This document shows positions 7,795 to 16,563 of a stretch of 32,708 nt of DNA, piece by piece. Below the pieces are notes generated by a model, which searched no databases, was not told where the DNA came from, and saw only the letters and a list, made by a program, of their open reading frames with translations. The translations under genes were made by a program, and so were the position numbers. How positions within the stretch are numbered: position 1 is the first letter of the stretch; each line of letters starts with the position of its first letter. The stretch lies in contig DAIDKZ010000029.1 in assembly GCA_027449745.1 (NCBI GenBank), forward strand, positions 1 through 32,708, read 5' to 3'. Source of the stretch: Acetobacteraceae bacterium. GTDB taxonomy: Bacteria > Pseudomonadota > Alphaproteobacteria > Acetobacterales > Acetobacteraceae.

Positions 7795-8751
7795 ATGCCG
7801 ATCGACCCGCAAGCGCAGTTCGTCCTGGACCTGATCAAGAACTCGGGCCGGCCGCCCTACGAGGCGCTGACCCCGGAGGAGGCGCGCGCCGCCCAGCGCG
7901 CCGCCCGGCCGGTGTTGCAGCCGGACGCGCCCGACGTCGCCGAGCTGCGCGATCTCGCCGCGGACGGTCCGGGCGGGCCGATCAAGCTGCGGCTCTATCG
8001 CGGCGCTCGGGCACCGGCCGGCGCGGTGCCAGGGCTGGTCTACTTCCATGGCGGCGGCTGGGTCATCGGCGACATCGAGAGCCACGACGTGGTCTGCCGC
8101 CAGATCGCCAACGCCGCCGACGCGGTCGTGGTCTCGGTCGATTACCGGCTGGGCCCCGAACACAAGTTCCCCGCCGCTGTGGAGGACGCCATCGCCGCGA
8201 CCGACTGGGTAGCCGGCGCGGCCGAAGAGCTGGGTATCGATCCCGCGCGGCTGGCAGTGGGTGGCGATTCCGCTGGCGGCAACCTCGCTATCGTCACCGC
8301 CATCGCCGCGCGTGACCGCGACGCGCCGGCGTCGGCCCGGCCTCCGATCGCGTTGCAGGCGCTGGTCTATCCGGCGACCGAATTCGCCATGCGCCACGAC
8401 TCGCACCGGCGCTTCGCCGAGGGCTACTTCCTGACGCGGTCGCTGATGGACTATTTCCGCGACCACTATCTGCGCAGTTCGGCCGACATCGATGACTGGC
8501 GGGCTTCGCCGCTGCGGGTGAGCGATCTCACCCGCCTGCCGCCTGCCCTGGTACTGACCGCCGGGTTCGACCCGCTCTGCGACGAAGGTGAGGACTATGC
8601 CCGTAACCTCGCCGCCGCCGGCGTCCGTGTGACGATGCGGCGCTTCCCGGGCCAGATCCATGGGTTCTTTTCCATGGGGCGGATCATCGCCGCGGCCAAC
8701 GAAGCGGTTGCCGAGGTCGCGGCCGCCCTGCGCGCGCTGCCCGCCGCGTAG
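7795..8751 (+). CDS. Alpha/beta hydrolase fold-3 (hormone-sensitive-lipase family) esterase
   Basis: 318 residues from the ATG at 7795, ten bases after the previous stop. It has the HSL-family signature HGGGW (85-89, oxyanion hole) and GDSAGGN (157-163) with nucleophile S159; D259 (GFDPLCDE) and H289 (QIHGFF) complete the triad. YRLGPEHKFPAAVEDA between the two motifs is also characteristic. There is no signal peptide, so it acts in the cytoplasm, probably on short-chain esters. An open frame runs further upstream but lies inside the previous gene. Last of the plus-strand accessory set; converges on the MarR gene 38 bases away. Confidence 0.92.
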   Translation: MPIDPQAQFVLDLIKNSGRPPYEALTPEEARAAQRAARPVLQPDAPDVAELRDLAADGPGGPIKLRLYRGARAPAGAVPGLVYFHGGGWVIGDIESHDVVCRQIANAADAVVVSVDYRLGPEHKFPAAVEDAIAATDWVAGAAEELGIDPARLAVGGDSAGGNLAIVTAIAARDRDAPASARPPIALQALVYPATEFAMRHDSHRRFAEGYFLTRSLMDYFRDHYLRSSADIDDWRASPLRVSDLTRLPPALVLTAGFDPLCDEGEDYARNLAAAGVRVTMRRFPGQIHGFFSMGRIIAAANEAVAEVAAALRALPAA

Positions 8752-8789
8752 CGGGCGTCTCCCTCTCGCCGCGGGTTCGGGACCGGGCG

Positions 8790-9305
8790 TTATTCTGGGC
8801 CGGGGAGCCGTGCCAGGCCGTCGCGCAGCCGGTCGAGCAGGCGGAACAGCTGCAGGCACTCGGCGCTGGAGATGCCCGAGAGCGCACCGGCATAGTAGGC
8901 GCGGATGCTGATCTGCATGTCCGACCAGGTCCGCTCACCCAGCGCGGTGAGCCGGACGCGGCGCAACCGGCCGTCCTGCGTGGCGCGGATGCGCTCGATC
9001 AGGTGTGCTGCTTCTAACCGATCGAGCACCGCCGTCAGATTCTGGCGGCTAACCATGAGGAAGCCGATCAGATCCTTCACTGCCATGCCCTCGGCGCGCA
9101 CCGCTGGGCGCGACAGCGCTCCGAGCACTGCCCATTGCTGCGTCGTCGCCCTGTAGCGGCCCACCGCCCGGGTGCCTGTCTTGTGCAACAGGTTCGAGGC
9201 CTGGTACAGACGCAGGAACAACCGGTTGGCGATGTCGAATCGCGCCGCCGCCTCGGCGCGCTCGGGTGTAGGCGGGAGCGCAGGTGTTTCCGCGAGCTGG
9301 TCCAT
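8790..9305 (-). CDS. MarR-family transcriptional regulator (BadR-like by context)
   Basis: 171 residues from the ATG at 9305-9303; a TTG directly before it is also possible. The winged-helix DNA-binding domain covers about residues 52-125: TTQQWAVLGALSR, a recognition helix in SRQNLTAVLDRLEAAHLIER, and a wing DGRLRRVRLT matching the MarR DxRxxxVxLT pattern. MarR proteins are dimers that usually repress a divergent gene until a small ligand binds. Here the divergent gene encodes a BadI-like hydrolase, and a 10-1-10 palindrome lies between them. In Rhodopseudomonas palustris the MarR protein BadR controls benzoate and cyclohexanecarboxylate genes, so an analogous role is inferred, not shown. 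Confidence 0.9.
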   Translation of the reverse strand: MDQLAETPALPPTPERAEAAARFDIANRLFLRLYQASNLLHKTGTRAVGRYRATTQQWAVLGALSRPAVRAEGMAVKDLIGFLMVSRQNLTAVLDRLEAAHLIERIRATQDGRLRRVRLTALGERTWSDMQISIRAYYAGALSGISSAECLQLFRLLDRLRDGLARLPGPE

Positions 9306-9332
9306 CAATGCCTTGCCATATTATCTGAAATA

Positions 9333-9353
9333 TATCATATCATTGATAGATAA
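9333..9353. promoter_or_regulatory. Palindromic MarR operator candidate in divergent promoter
   Basis: The left arm TATCATATCA (9333-9342) and right arm TGATAGATAA (9344-9353) flank a central T; the inner five bases on each side are perfectly complementary and the outer five nearly so. A wider TTATCT...AGATAA repeat (9321-9326 and 9348-9353) surrounds it. The 33-base stretch is strikingly AT-rich for this GC-rich genome. It lies between the starts of the MarR gene and the badI-like gene, downstream of a possible -35 TTGCCA (9313-9318), where a bound repressor would cover the divergent promoters. Confidence 0.6.
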
Positions 9354-9414
9354 CGCGTGCCAGCGCGCATTGCCTGGCGGCTTGGCCGTGGACGGCCGAG
9401 GGAAAGGAACGACC

Positions 9415-10197
9415 ATGCAATATGAGGATGTCCTGGTCACCGTCGCCGATGGCGTTGCCACCATCGCCATCAACCGCCCGCAGGTGATGAACGCGTTTCG
9501 TGGCCAGACCTGCGAGGAATTGATCCACGCCCTGAACCGCGCCGGCTGGGACAAGTCCATCGGCGTCATCGTGCTCACAGGCACTGGCGATCGCGCCTTC
9601 TGCACCGGCGGGGATCAGTCCGCGCATGATGGCGGATACGATGGGCGCGGCATGATCGGCCTGCCGGTCGAGGAGCTGCAGACGCTCATCCGCGAGGTGC
9701 CGAAGCCGGTGATCGCCCGCGTTCAGGGCTACGCGATCGGGGGCGGGAACGTGCTGGCGACGCTGTGTGATCTGACCATCGCCTCGGACCGGGCGCAGTT
9801 CGGCCAGGTCGGACCGAAGGTGGGCTCGGTGGATCCGGGCTTCGGGACCGCCTATCTTGCCCGCGTTGTCGGCGAGAAGAAGGCGCGCGAGATCTGGTAT
9901 CTCTGCCGCCGCTACAGCGCGGCCGAGGCGCTGGCCATGGGTCTCGTCAACGCCGTCGTGCCGCACGAGCAGCTCGATGCCGAAGTGGCGCGCTGGTGCG
10001 CGGAGATCATGGCGCGCAGCCCGACCGCGATCGCCATCGCCAAGCGCTCCTTCAATGCCGACTCGGACAGCATCCGCGGCATCAGCGGGATGGGGATGCA
10101 GGCGCTCTCCATGTACTACGCCACCGAAGAGAGCCAGGAAGGCGTCCGCGCCTTCAACGAGAAGCGGAGCCCGGATTTCCGGCGATTCGTAAAATAG
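9415..10197 (+). CDS. badI: 2-ketocyclohexanecarboxyl-CoA hydrolase (BadI-like crotonase)
   Basis: 260 residues from the ATG at 9415, with GGAAAGGAAC as ribosome binding site. The sequence matches what I remember of R. palustris BadI almost throughout: NAFRGQTCEELI near 26, FCTGGDQSAHDGGYDGRG (62-79), VQGYAIGGGNVLAT (oxyanion glycines about 109-111), and GQVGPKVGSVDPGFGTAYLA with S138 and D140. That last pair lies where MenB and BadI keep their catalytic Ser/Asp. BadI opens the alicyclic ring of 2-ketocyclohexanecarboxyl-CoA to pimeloyl-CoA in anaerobic benzoate and cyclohexanecarboxylate degradation. The close relative MenB (naphthoate synthase) is the main alternative. No badH, badK or ali genes adjoin it here. 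It is divergent from the MarR gene. Confidence 0.85.
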   Translation: MQYEDVLVTVADGVATIAINRPQVMNAFRGQTCEELIHALNRAGWDKSIGVIVLTGTGDRAFCTGGDQSAHDGGYDGRGMIGLPVEELQTLIREVPKPVIARVQGYAIGGGNVLATLCDLTIASDRAQFGQVGPKVGSVDPGFGTAYLARVVGEKKAREIWYLCRRYSAAEALAMGLVNAVVPHEQLDAEVARWCAEIMARSPTAIAIAKRSFNADSDSIRGISGMGMQALSMYYATEESQEGVRAFNEKRSPDFRRFVK

Positions 10198-10245
10198 GCA
10201 CGATTCGCGAGAGCGACGGTGCCGTGAAGCAGCCGGACCCAGCTG

Positions 10246-10833
10246 TCACCCGTCGAGCGGCGGCTCCCGTCCCACAGCCTGCCGGTAGGCCGTGCGGACC
10301 GCTTCGGGGACGCCCTGCGTATCCTCCAGGATATTGCGCGGGGTGATGGCGATGAAAGCGATCTCCCAGTCCGGCGGAACGGGTACGCCCACCTTCGGCA
10401 CAAAAGCGTGCGGCGCCCCCGGAGCGTTGTGGAAATGTGCGCCGAGCGTGACCGGGGTCAGGAGCGGGCGCCCGTCCTCGGCGATGGTGAACGCCTCCGC
10501 CTCGCCGATCACATACATGGGGAACTGGTCGGTTCGGCTGCTCTCGTGCCGGTGCAGCTCCACGGTGCGCAGGAAGACGGCGGTGACCAGGCGGCCATGG
10601 CGGTTGCGGCCGTTCCGCCATGGGCCAGGCCCTGAAAGGTCCAGCGGGGTAGGGAGCGCATGTGCGGCCCCGGCCAGTACCTCCCGCAGCGCGTCCTTGG
10701 GCTGCAACCGGCCATCCCCGCCCGAAGCCCGGCCCTGGCGCGCAGCGAACGCTTCGTGGACCGACTTCACCCAGGCCAGCTCGTCCGCCCCGAGCATGTA
10801 GTCGAGTAGCGGCCGGCGCGTCTCCTCGGGCAT
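10246..10833 (-). CDS. Cupin-like hypothetical protein
   Basis: 195 residues from the ATG at 10833-10831, chosen because GAGGAGGTGAC precedes it at ideal spacing; the open frame reaches further upstream without support. The N-terminal half is helical (LLDYMLGADELAWVKSVHEAFA). The C-terminal half reads like a single cupin barrel: VELHRHESSRTDQ (possible metal histidines), FPMYVIGEAEAFTIAEDG, then LGAHFHNAPGAPHAFVP, another His cluster in the place of cupin motif 2, and WEIAFIAITPRNI. Function unknown; metal binding is an inference. It lies 68 bases downstream of the ferritin-like gene on the same strand and is probably co-transcribed with it. Confidence 0.75.
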   Translation of the reverse strand: MPEETRRPLLDYMLGADELAWVKSVHEAFAARQGRASGGDGRLQPKDALREVLAGAAHALPTPLDLSGPGPWRNGRNRHGRLVTAVFLRTVELHRHESSRTDQFPMYVIGEAEAFTIAEDGRPLLTPVTLGAHFHNAPGAPHAFVPKVGVPVPPDWEIAFIAITPRNILEDTQGVPEAVRTAYRQAVGREPPLDG

Positions 10834-10901
10834 CGTCACCTCCTCTTGCCGGGTCTTCGCCCGGCCCGGACCCGCCGCGCCTCGTTCCGCCAAGAGCGTG
10901 G

Positions 10902-11972
10902 CTATTCGGCGGCGGCGGCCACGGAGCGGACATAGCGCTGGCGGGCGTCAGCGTCGCGCGCGGCCGCGAGGTCGTTCTCCTGCATCGCCTCGATATCGAC
11001 ATTGGCGAACTCAAGCACATCCAGGCGCTCGAACCCGCGCTGCACCCGTTCGCCCCAGAGGCCGATATCCTTCACCGCGGGCACGATGCGGGTGAACAGC
11101 CGGGTGCGGAAGGCGGCACTGGCCCCGGACGCGTGCAGATGCTCGACGCATTCGCCGACCGGCAGGCCGAGATGCTGCCAGAGTTCCATCGCGTCGAACC
11201 GGTCCCGCATGAGCGCACAGGCCTCGACGAGGAATTCCTCCCGCTCGTCGCGCTCGGCGCCCGTGAGCTGGGGGTAGTAGTCCCGGAGCGAAAGCCGGCC
11301 GAAGGCGACGTGGCGCGCTTCGTCCTCCATCACATAGGCGTTCACCGCCGCGGCGAGCGGGTTCTGCGCGTCATCACGGATGCGGGCGAAGGCGGCGAGC
11401 GCCAACCCCTCGATGACGATCTGCATGCCCAGATAAGTCATGTCCCACCGCGAATCGCGCAGCACCTGGCCGAGCAGGCTCTGCAGCGGCGGTGTCATCG
11501 GGTAGGTGACGCCGAATTTCTCCAGTAGCTTCTTATAGACTTCGACATGGCGCGCCTCGTCCATGACCTGGGTCGCGGCATAGAATTTCGCATCCATATC
11601 AGGAACTTGCTGGACGATTTTGCCGGCGCAGATCAGTGCCCCCTGCTCGCCGTGGAGGAATTGCGAGGTGCTCCATGCCTGGTGCTCGCGGCGGATTTCC
11701 GTCTGCTCGCGGGCAGACAGGCGCTGGTAGCAGGGGGCCGCGTTGATCGGCAGCGCGCCCGCGGGCAGTTGCAGCGGGTTCTCCGCGTCTAGCTCCTGGG
11801 TCCAGTCGATCCGGTCATTGGCGTTCCACTGCATGGTCTTGCCGCGCTCGTAGAGGCCCAGCAGGCGGCTGCGCTCCGGGGCGAATTCCCAATTGAAAAC
11901 GCATGTGAAATCCTGCGGCAGCGCCCATGAGGCGGGCGCCCCCGGTACCGCGGAGAGATCGGAGAAGGCCAC
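10902..11972 (-). CDS. Ferritin-like di-iron carboxylate protein (putative oxygenase/oxidase)
   Basis: 356 residues from a GTG at 11972-11970, preceded by GGGGGA six bases upstream. Two helix-pair iron-binding repeats are evident: E109 with E139-x-x-H142 (DEARH), and E188 with E218-x-x-H221 (DEARH), each pair separated by 29 residues. This is the ligand set of ribonucleotide reductase R2-like, AurF-like and R2-like ligand-binding oxidases. LYERGKTMQW...IDW (41-57) also recalls that group. It would activate O2 at a di-iron centre in the cytoplasm; the substrate is unknown. It heads a two-gene unit with the cupin-like gene and has a clear promoter at 12063-12090. Confidence 0.85.
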   Translation of the reverse strand: MAFSDLSAVPGAPASWALPQDFTCVFNWEFAPERSRLLGLYERGKTMQWNANDRIDWTQELDAENPLQLPAGALPINAAPCYQRLSAREQTEIRREHQAWSTSQFLHGEQGALICAGKIVQQVPDMDAKFYAATQVMDEARHVEVYKKLLEKFGVTYPMTPPLQSLLGQVLRDSRWDMTYLGMQIVIEGLALAAFARIRDDAQNPLAAAVNAYVMEDEARHVAFGRLSLRDYYPQLTGAERDEREEFLVEACALMRDRFDAMELWQHLGLPVGECVEHLHASGASAAFRTRLFTRIVPAVKDIGLWGERVQRGFERLDVLEFANVDIEAMQENDLAAARDADARQRYVRSVAAAAE

Positions 11973-12062
11973 GGCAAGTCCCCCATTTTTTGGTGATCCG
12001 CTACGCGTGAGTGGCCGACCGGCTGAGTAGTAGAGAGGGGACGCTATGCCCCTCAATCGCTG

Positions 12063-12090
12063 ATTTTAGCTAGATTTGCGCGTTTTTCAA
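12063..12090 (-). promoter_or_regulatory. Sigma70-type promoter of the ferritin-like/cupin unit
   Basis: Read on the minus strand, TTGAAA (12090-12085), 16 bases, then TAAAAT (12068-12063). Both hexamers are close to consensus and the region is locally AT-rich. Predicted transcription starts near 12056, giving a leader of about 85 bases before the GTG at 11972. Confidence 0.6.
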
Positions 12091-12151
12091 CGTTGCTACA
12101 TCCCCCGGCAGGGTAGGCTTGGCGAGTCGGGCGCAAACCCGCTGGAGACGC

Positions 12152-12180
12152 TTGACTCGGCATGGGGCCGCTCGTAGGTT
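12152..12180 (+). promoter_or_regulatory. Promoter of the rpsL (str-S10) ribosomal operon
   Basis: TTGACT (12152-12157), a 17-base spacer and TAGGTT (12175-12180). The -35 is near-consensus; the -10 keeps the key T-A----T positions. It lies between the divergent ferritin-like gene and rpsL, implying a leader of about 210 bases before the ATG at 12400. Confidence 0.55.
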
Positions 12181-12321
12181 CCGCGCCCTCAGCCATCCCG
12201 CCCCGGCGTCCTTTGCCTTGGTGGGGTGGTGGTTGATCGCAGGCTCGGCGCATGTGGTGCCGCCAACCGGAAGCGTCCCGGCGGGCTCAGGCCACAGGCA
12301 GACATGCTCCCCGCAGCGCGG

Positions 12322-12359
12322 CACCGGCCGTGCCGTGCGGGATGTGCCCATGGCCGGTG
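12322..12359 (+). promoter_or_regulatory. Inverted repeat in the rpsL leader
   Basis: CACCGGCC (12322-12329) and GGCCGGTG (12352-12359) form a perfect 8-bp GC-rich stem with a 22-base loop, ending 40 bases before the rpsL start. There is no T-run, so it is not a terminator. Leader structures of ribosomal operons are often feedback sites for a ribosomal protein; that role here is only a possibility. Confidence 0.4.
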
Positions 12360-12399
12360 GTGTACCGGAGCGGACAGTTAAGGGGATCGGACGAGGCCT

Positions 12400-13261
<862 letters not shown>

Positions 13262-13327
13262 CCCGAGCGTACTGAACAGCGACCTCAACGCAATACCGTC
13301 AGAGACCCGGGAACGGAGAAGACGACG

Positions 13328-14518
13328 ATGGCCAAAGCGAAATTCCAGCGCAACAAGCCGCACTGCAACATCGGCACGATTGGCCATGTGGACCACGGCA
13401 AGACATCGCTGACGGCGGCGATCACGAAGGTCCTGGCAAAGACCGGCGGCGCGACCTTTACCGCCTACGACCAGATCGACAAGGCTCCCGAGGAGCGCGC
13501 GCGCGGCATCACGATCTCCACCGCCCACGTGGAGTACGAGACGCAGAACCGCCACTACGCCCACGTCGACTGCCCTGGTCACGCCGACTACGTGAAGAAC
13601 ATGATCACCGGCGCGGCGCAGATGGACGGGGCGATCCTGGTCGTCTCCGCCGCCGATGGTCCGATGCCGCAGACCCGTGAGCACATCCTGCTGGCGCGCC
13701 AGGTGGGTGTGCCGGCGCTGGTGGTATTCATGAACAAGGTCGACATGGTCGACGACCCGGAGCTGCTTGAACTGGTCGAGATGGAGGTGCGCGAGCTTCT
13801 CTCCTCCTACCAGTTCCCCGGCGACGACATCCCGATCATCAAGGGTTCCGCCCTGTGCGCGCTCGAGGATCGCAACCCCGAGCTGGGTGAGCAGGCTGTG
13901 CTCAAGCTGATGGAGGCGGTGGACGCCTACATCCCGCAGCCGGAGCGGCCGAAGGATCGTCCATTCCTGATGCCGATCGAAGACGTGTTTTCGATCTCCG
14001 GCCGTGGCACCGTGGTGACCGGGCGCATTGAGCGCGGCGTGGTCAAGGTTGGCGAAGAAGTCGAGATCGTCGGGTTGAAGCCGACGGTCAAAACCGTGGT
14101 GACCGGCGTCGAGATGTTCCGCAAGCTGCTCGATCAGGGCGAGGCCGGCGACAATATCGGCGCGCTGCTCCGCGGAACGAAGCGCGAGGATGTCGAGCGC
14201 GGTCAGGTTCTCGCCGCCCCGGGCTCGATCACGCCGCACACGCAGTTCAAGGCCGAGGCGTACATCCTCACCAAGGAAGAGGGTGGCCGCCATACACCGT
14301 TCTTCACCAACTATCGTCCGCAGTTCTATTTCCGTACCACGGACGTGACCGGCATCGTGAAGCTGCCTGACGGGACGGAGATGGTGATGCCGGGCGACAA
14401 TGTGTCGATGGACGTCGAGCTGATCGCGCCGATTGCCATGGACGAAGGGCTGCGCTTCGCGATCCGCGAGGGTGGCCGGACGGTCGGCGCCGGCGTGGTC
14501 GCCAAGATCGTCGCCTGA
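13328..14518 (+). CDS. tuf: Elongation factor Tu
   Basis: 396 residues, full length. The GTPase motifs are all present: GHVDHGKT (19-26), RGITI in switch I, DCPGH, NKVD and the GSAL loop, followed by domains 2 and 3 with [13 protein letters not shown] and the C-terminal [12 protein letters not shown]-Tu carries aminoacyl-tRNA to the ribosome. It directly follows rpsG and is 41 bases before rpsJ with no promoter visible between, which joins the str and S10 gene groups. Whether a second tuf copy exists elsewhere cannot be seen. Confidence 0.99.
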   Translation: MAKAKFQRNKPHCNIGTIGHVDHGKTSLTAAITKVLAKTGGATFTAYDQIDKAPEERARGITISTAHVEYETQNRHYAHVDCPGHADYVKNMITGAAQMDGAILVVSAADGPMPQTREHILLARQVGVPALVVFMNKVDMVDDPELLELVEMEVRELLSSYQFPGDDIPIIKGSALCALEDRNPELGEQAVLKLMEAVDAYIPQPERPKDRPFLMPIEDVFSISGRGTVVTGRIERGVVKVGEEVEIVGLKPTVKTVVTGVEMFRKLLDQGEAGDNIGALLRGTKREDVERGQVLAAPGSITPHTQFKAEAYILTKEEGGRHTPFFTNYRPQFYFRTTDVTGIVKLPDGTEMVMPGDNVSMDVELIAPIAMDEGLRFAIREGGRTVGAGVVAKIVA

Positions 14519-14559
14519 CACCGGCTTCGGAATCGGCGCACTGATCCGCAGGATAGACG

Positions 14560-14868
14560 ATGGACAACCAGAATATCCGCATCCGCCTGAAGGCGTACGA
14601 TCATCGCGTGCTCGACAACAGCACGAAGGAGATCGTGAACACAGCCAAGCGCACGGGCGCGCGGGTCCGCGGGCCGATTCCGCTGCCGACGCATATCGAG
14701 CGCTTCACCGTCAACCGCTCCCCGCATGTCGACAAGAAAAGCCGTGAGCAGTTCGAGATCCGGACTCACCGCCGTTTGCTCGACATCGTCGAGCCGACCC
14801 CGCAGACCGTGGACGCGCTGATGAAGCTCGACCTCGCGGCCGGCGTGGACGTCGAGATCAAGATCTGA
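14560..14868 (+). CDS. rpsJ: 30S ribosomal protein S10 (NusE)
   Basis: 102 residues, family length. The core [21 protein letters not shown] and the loop [32 protein letters not shown] are near invariant. S10 is in the 30S head and, as NusE, joins NusB in transcription antitermination. Preceded by AGGAT at suitable spacing. Confidence 0.99.
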   Translation: MDNQNIRIRLKAYDHRVLDNSTKEIVNTAKRTGARVRGPIPLPTHIERFTVNRSPHVDKKSREQFEIRTHRRLLDIVEPTPQTVDALMKLDLAAGVDVEIKI

Positions 14869-14878
14869 GGCGAAGCCC

Positions 14879-15553
14879 ATGCGCACCGGACTGCTGGCCA
14901 GAAAGCTGGGCATGACCCGGCTGTTCCAAGACGACGGCACGCACGTGCCGGTGACCGTACTGCATCTCGACGGGGTGCAGGTGGTTGCCGCGCGGACGGT
15001 GGAGAAGGACGGCTACACCGCCGTCCAGCTCGGCTGGGGGCGGGCGAAGGTGAAGAACGTCTCGAAGCCGAATCGGGGTCACTATGCCCGTGCCAAAGTG
15101 GAACCGAAGCTTCGGCTCGCTGAATTCCGTGTGGCACCCGAGGCGGCGCTGGAGCCGGGCGCGACGCTGTCGGCAGCGCACTTTGTCGTCGGCCAGATGG
15201 TCGATGTCTGCGGCACCACGAAGGGTAAGAGCTTCGCCGGTGTGATGAAGCGCTGGAACTTTGCCGGCCTCGAAGCCAGCCACGGCGTTTCGATCAGCCA
15301 TCGCAGCCACGGCTCCACGGGCAACCGCCAGGATCCAGGCCGAACCTTCAAGAACAAGAAGATGGCCGGCCATCTCGGCGACGAGCGGGTGACGACGCTC
15401 AATCTCCAGGTCGCCGGCATCGATGCCGAGCGCGGACTGATCCTCGTCAAGGGCGCAGTTCCTGGGGCGAAGGGTGGGTACGTGCTCGTGCGCGACGCGA
15501 TCAAGCGGCCGCGCCCGGCGGATGCGCCATTTCCCGCCGCGCTGGCCGGCTGA
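14879..15553 (+). CDS. rplC: 50S ribosomal protein L3
   Basis: 224 residues. The N-terminal [15 protein letters not shown] and the central [15 protein letters not shown], then NRQDPG and [15 protein letters not shown], are diagnostic. The extended loop with the Gln of NRQDPG is the region methylated by PrmB in other bacteria and reaches towards the peptidyl transferase centre. Starts 10 bases after rpsJ. Confidence 0.99.
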   Translation: MRTGLLARKLGMTRLFQDDGTHVPVTVLHLDGVQVVAARTVEKDGYTAVQLGWGRAKVKNVSKPNRGHYARAKVEPKLRLAEFRVAPEAALEPGATLSAAHFVVGQMVDVCGTTKGKSFAGVMKRWNFAGLEASHGVSISHRSHGSTGNRQDPGRTFKNKKMAGHLGDERVTTLNLQVAGIDAERGLILVKGAVPGAKGGYVLVRDAIKRPRPADAPFPAALAG

Positions 15554-15564
15554 GAGGGATAGCG

Positions 15565-16209
15565 ATGCAGATCGAGATCAGGACGCTCGACAACGGCCTG
15601 GCCGGCACCGCCGAGCTGCCGGAGCAGATTTTCGGTGCCGACCCTAGGGCTGATATCATGGCCCGCGTGGTGCATTGGCAGTTGGCGAAACGCCGCGCTG
15701 GCACTCACAAAACCAAAGGCATGGGCGAGGTGTCGGGCACGACGAAGAAGCCCTATCGACAGAAGGGCACCGGTCGAGCGCGTCAGGGCAGCCTGCGGGC
15801 GCCCCAGTTCCGCACAGGCGGTGTCGTGCATGGACCGGTAACGCGGTCGCACGAATATGATCTGCCCAAGAAGTTGCGTCGCCTCGGCCTGATCTCGGCT
15901 CTGTCGCAGAAGCACGCGGAAGGCAAGCTGGTGGTCCTCGATGCCGCTGCGGCCGACGGCAAGACGCGCCCGCTGGTGCAGCGGTTGAAGGCTCTCGGTT
16001 GGGATTCGGCGCTCGTTGTCGATAGCATCGTCGATGCCGGCTTCCTGCGCGCGGCGCGGAACATTCCGGGGATCGACGTGCTGCCTACGGTTGGCGCCAA
16101 TGTGTACGACATTCTTCGCCACGACGTGCTGGCCATTACCACGGCCGGGGTCGAAGGGCTGAAGGCCCGTCTCGGTTTCGGAACTGGCGAGATCGGAGCC
16201 AGCGCATGA
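15565..16209 (+). CDS. rplD: 50S ribosomal protein L4
   Basis: 214 residues. The exit-tunnel loop is recognisable as [26 protein letters not shown]; this loop lines the macrolide-binding constriction. In E. coli L4 also represses its own operon; no equivalent leader hairpin was identified before rpsJ here. The stop overlaps the rplW start (ATGA at 16206-16209). Confidence 0.99.
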   Translation: MQIEIRTLDNGLAGTAELPEQIFGADPRADIMARVVHWQLAKRRAGTHKTKGMGEVSGTTKKPYRQKGTGRARQGSLRAPQFRTGGVVHGPVTRSHEYDLPKKLRRLGLISALSQKHAEGKLVVLDAAAADGKTRPLVQRLKALGWDSALVVDSIVDAGFLRAARNIPGIDVLPTVGANVYDILRHDVLAITTAGVEGLKARLGFGTGEIGASA

Positions 16210-16553
16210 GCTCACCTCAGAAGTCCGCCGCCGCCGCGCGCCGCCGCGCTAGCCGAATGACCCGCGCAGCGATGTACGATGTGATTCGCGGCCCGGTCGT
16301 CACGGAGAAGTCCACCGCGCTGAGCGAGAAACACCAGATGGTGTTCCGCGTGGCGCTGTCGGCAACGAAGCCGGAGATCAAGGCGGCGATCGAGGGCTTG
16401 TTCGGCGTCAAGGTGCTGGGCGTGAATACGCTCGTGACCAAGGGCAAGACCAAGCGGTTCCGCGGTCGTCCCGGCCAGCGGAGCGATTCGAAGAAAGCCT
16501 ATGTGGAGCTCGCGGAGGGTCAGACCATCGACCTGACCACAGGGCTCGCGTGA
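16206..16553 (+). CDS. rplW: 50S ribosomal protein L23
   Basis: 115 residues when started at the ATG that overlaps rplD. L23 usually begins near [15 protein letters not shown], so this start gives a basic Ala/Arg-rich N-terminal extension of about 22 residues. An internal ATG at 16257 ([10 protein letters not shown]) would give the usual length. The overlap with the rplD stop favours 16206 by coupling, but the true start is open. The rest, [20 protein letters not shown], is the standard rRNA-binding loop. L23 docks trigger factor and SRP at the tunnel exit. Confidence 0.96.
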   Translation: MSSPQKSAAAARRRASRMTRAAMYDVIRGPVVTEKSTALSEKHQMVFRVALSATKPEIKAAIEGLFGVKVLGVNTLVTKGKTKRFRGRPGQRSDSKKAYVELAEGQTIDLTTGLA

Positions 16554-16563
16554 GGAAGCGGCG

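Noticed and set aside
9172-9414. N-terminal extension of the BadI-like protein by 81 codons
   Set aside because: It would cross the divergent MarR gene and the operator, has no family similarity, and the ATG at 9415 has a good ribosome binding site and the exact BadI start.
10902-11972. Naming the di-iron protein AurF or a ribonucleotide reductase beta subunit
   Set aside because: The iron ligands fit several families, and the neighbours give no aminobenzoate or ribonucleotide reductase context, so only the fold is called.
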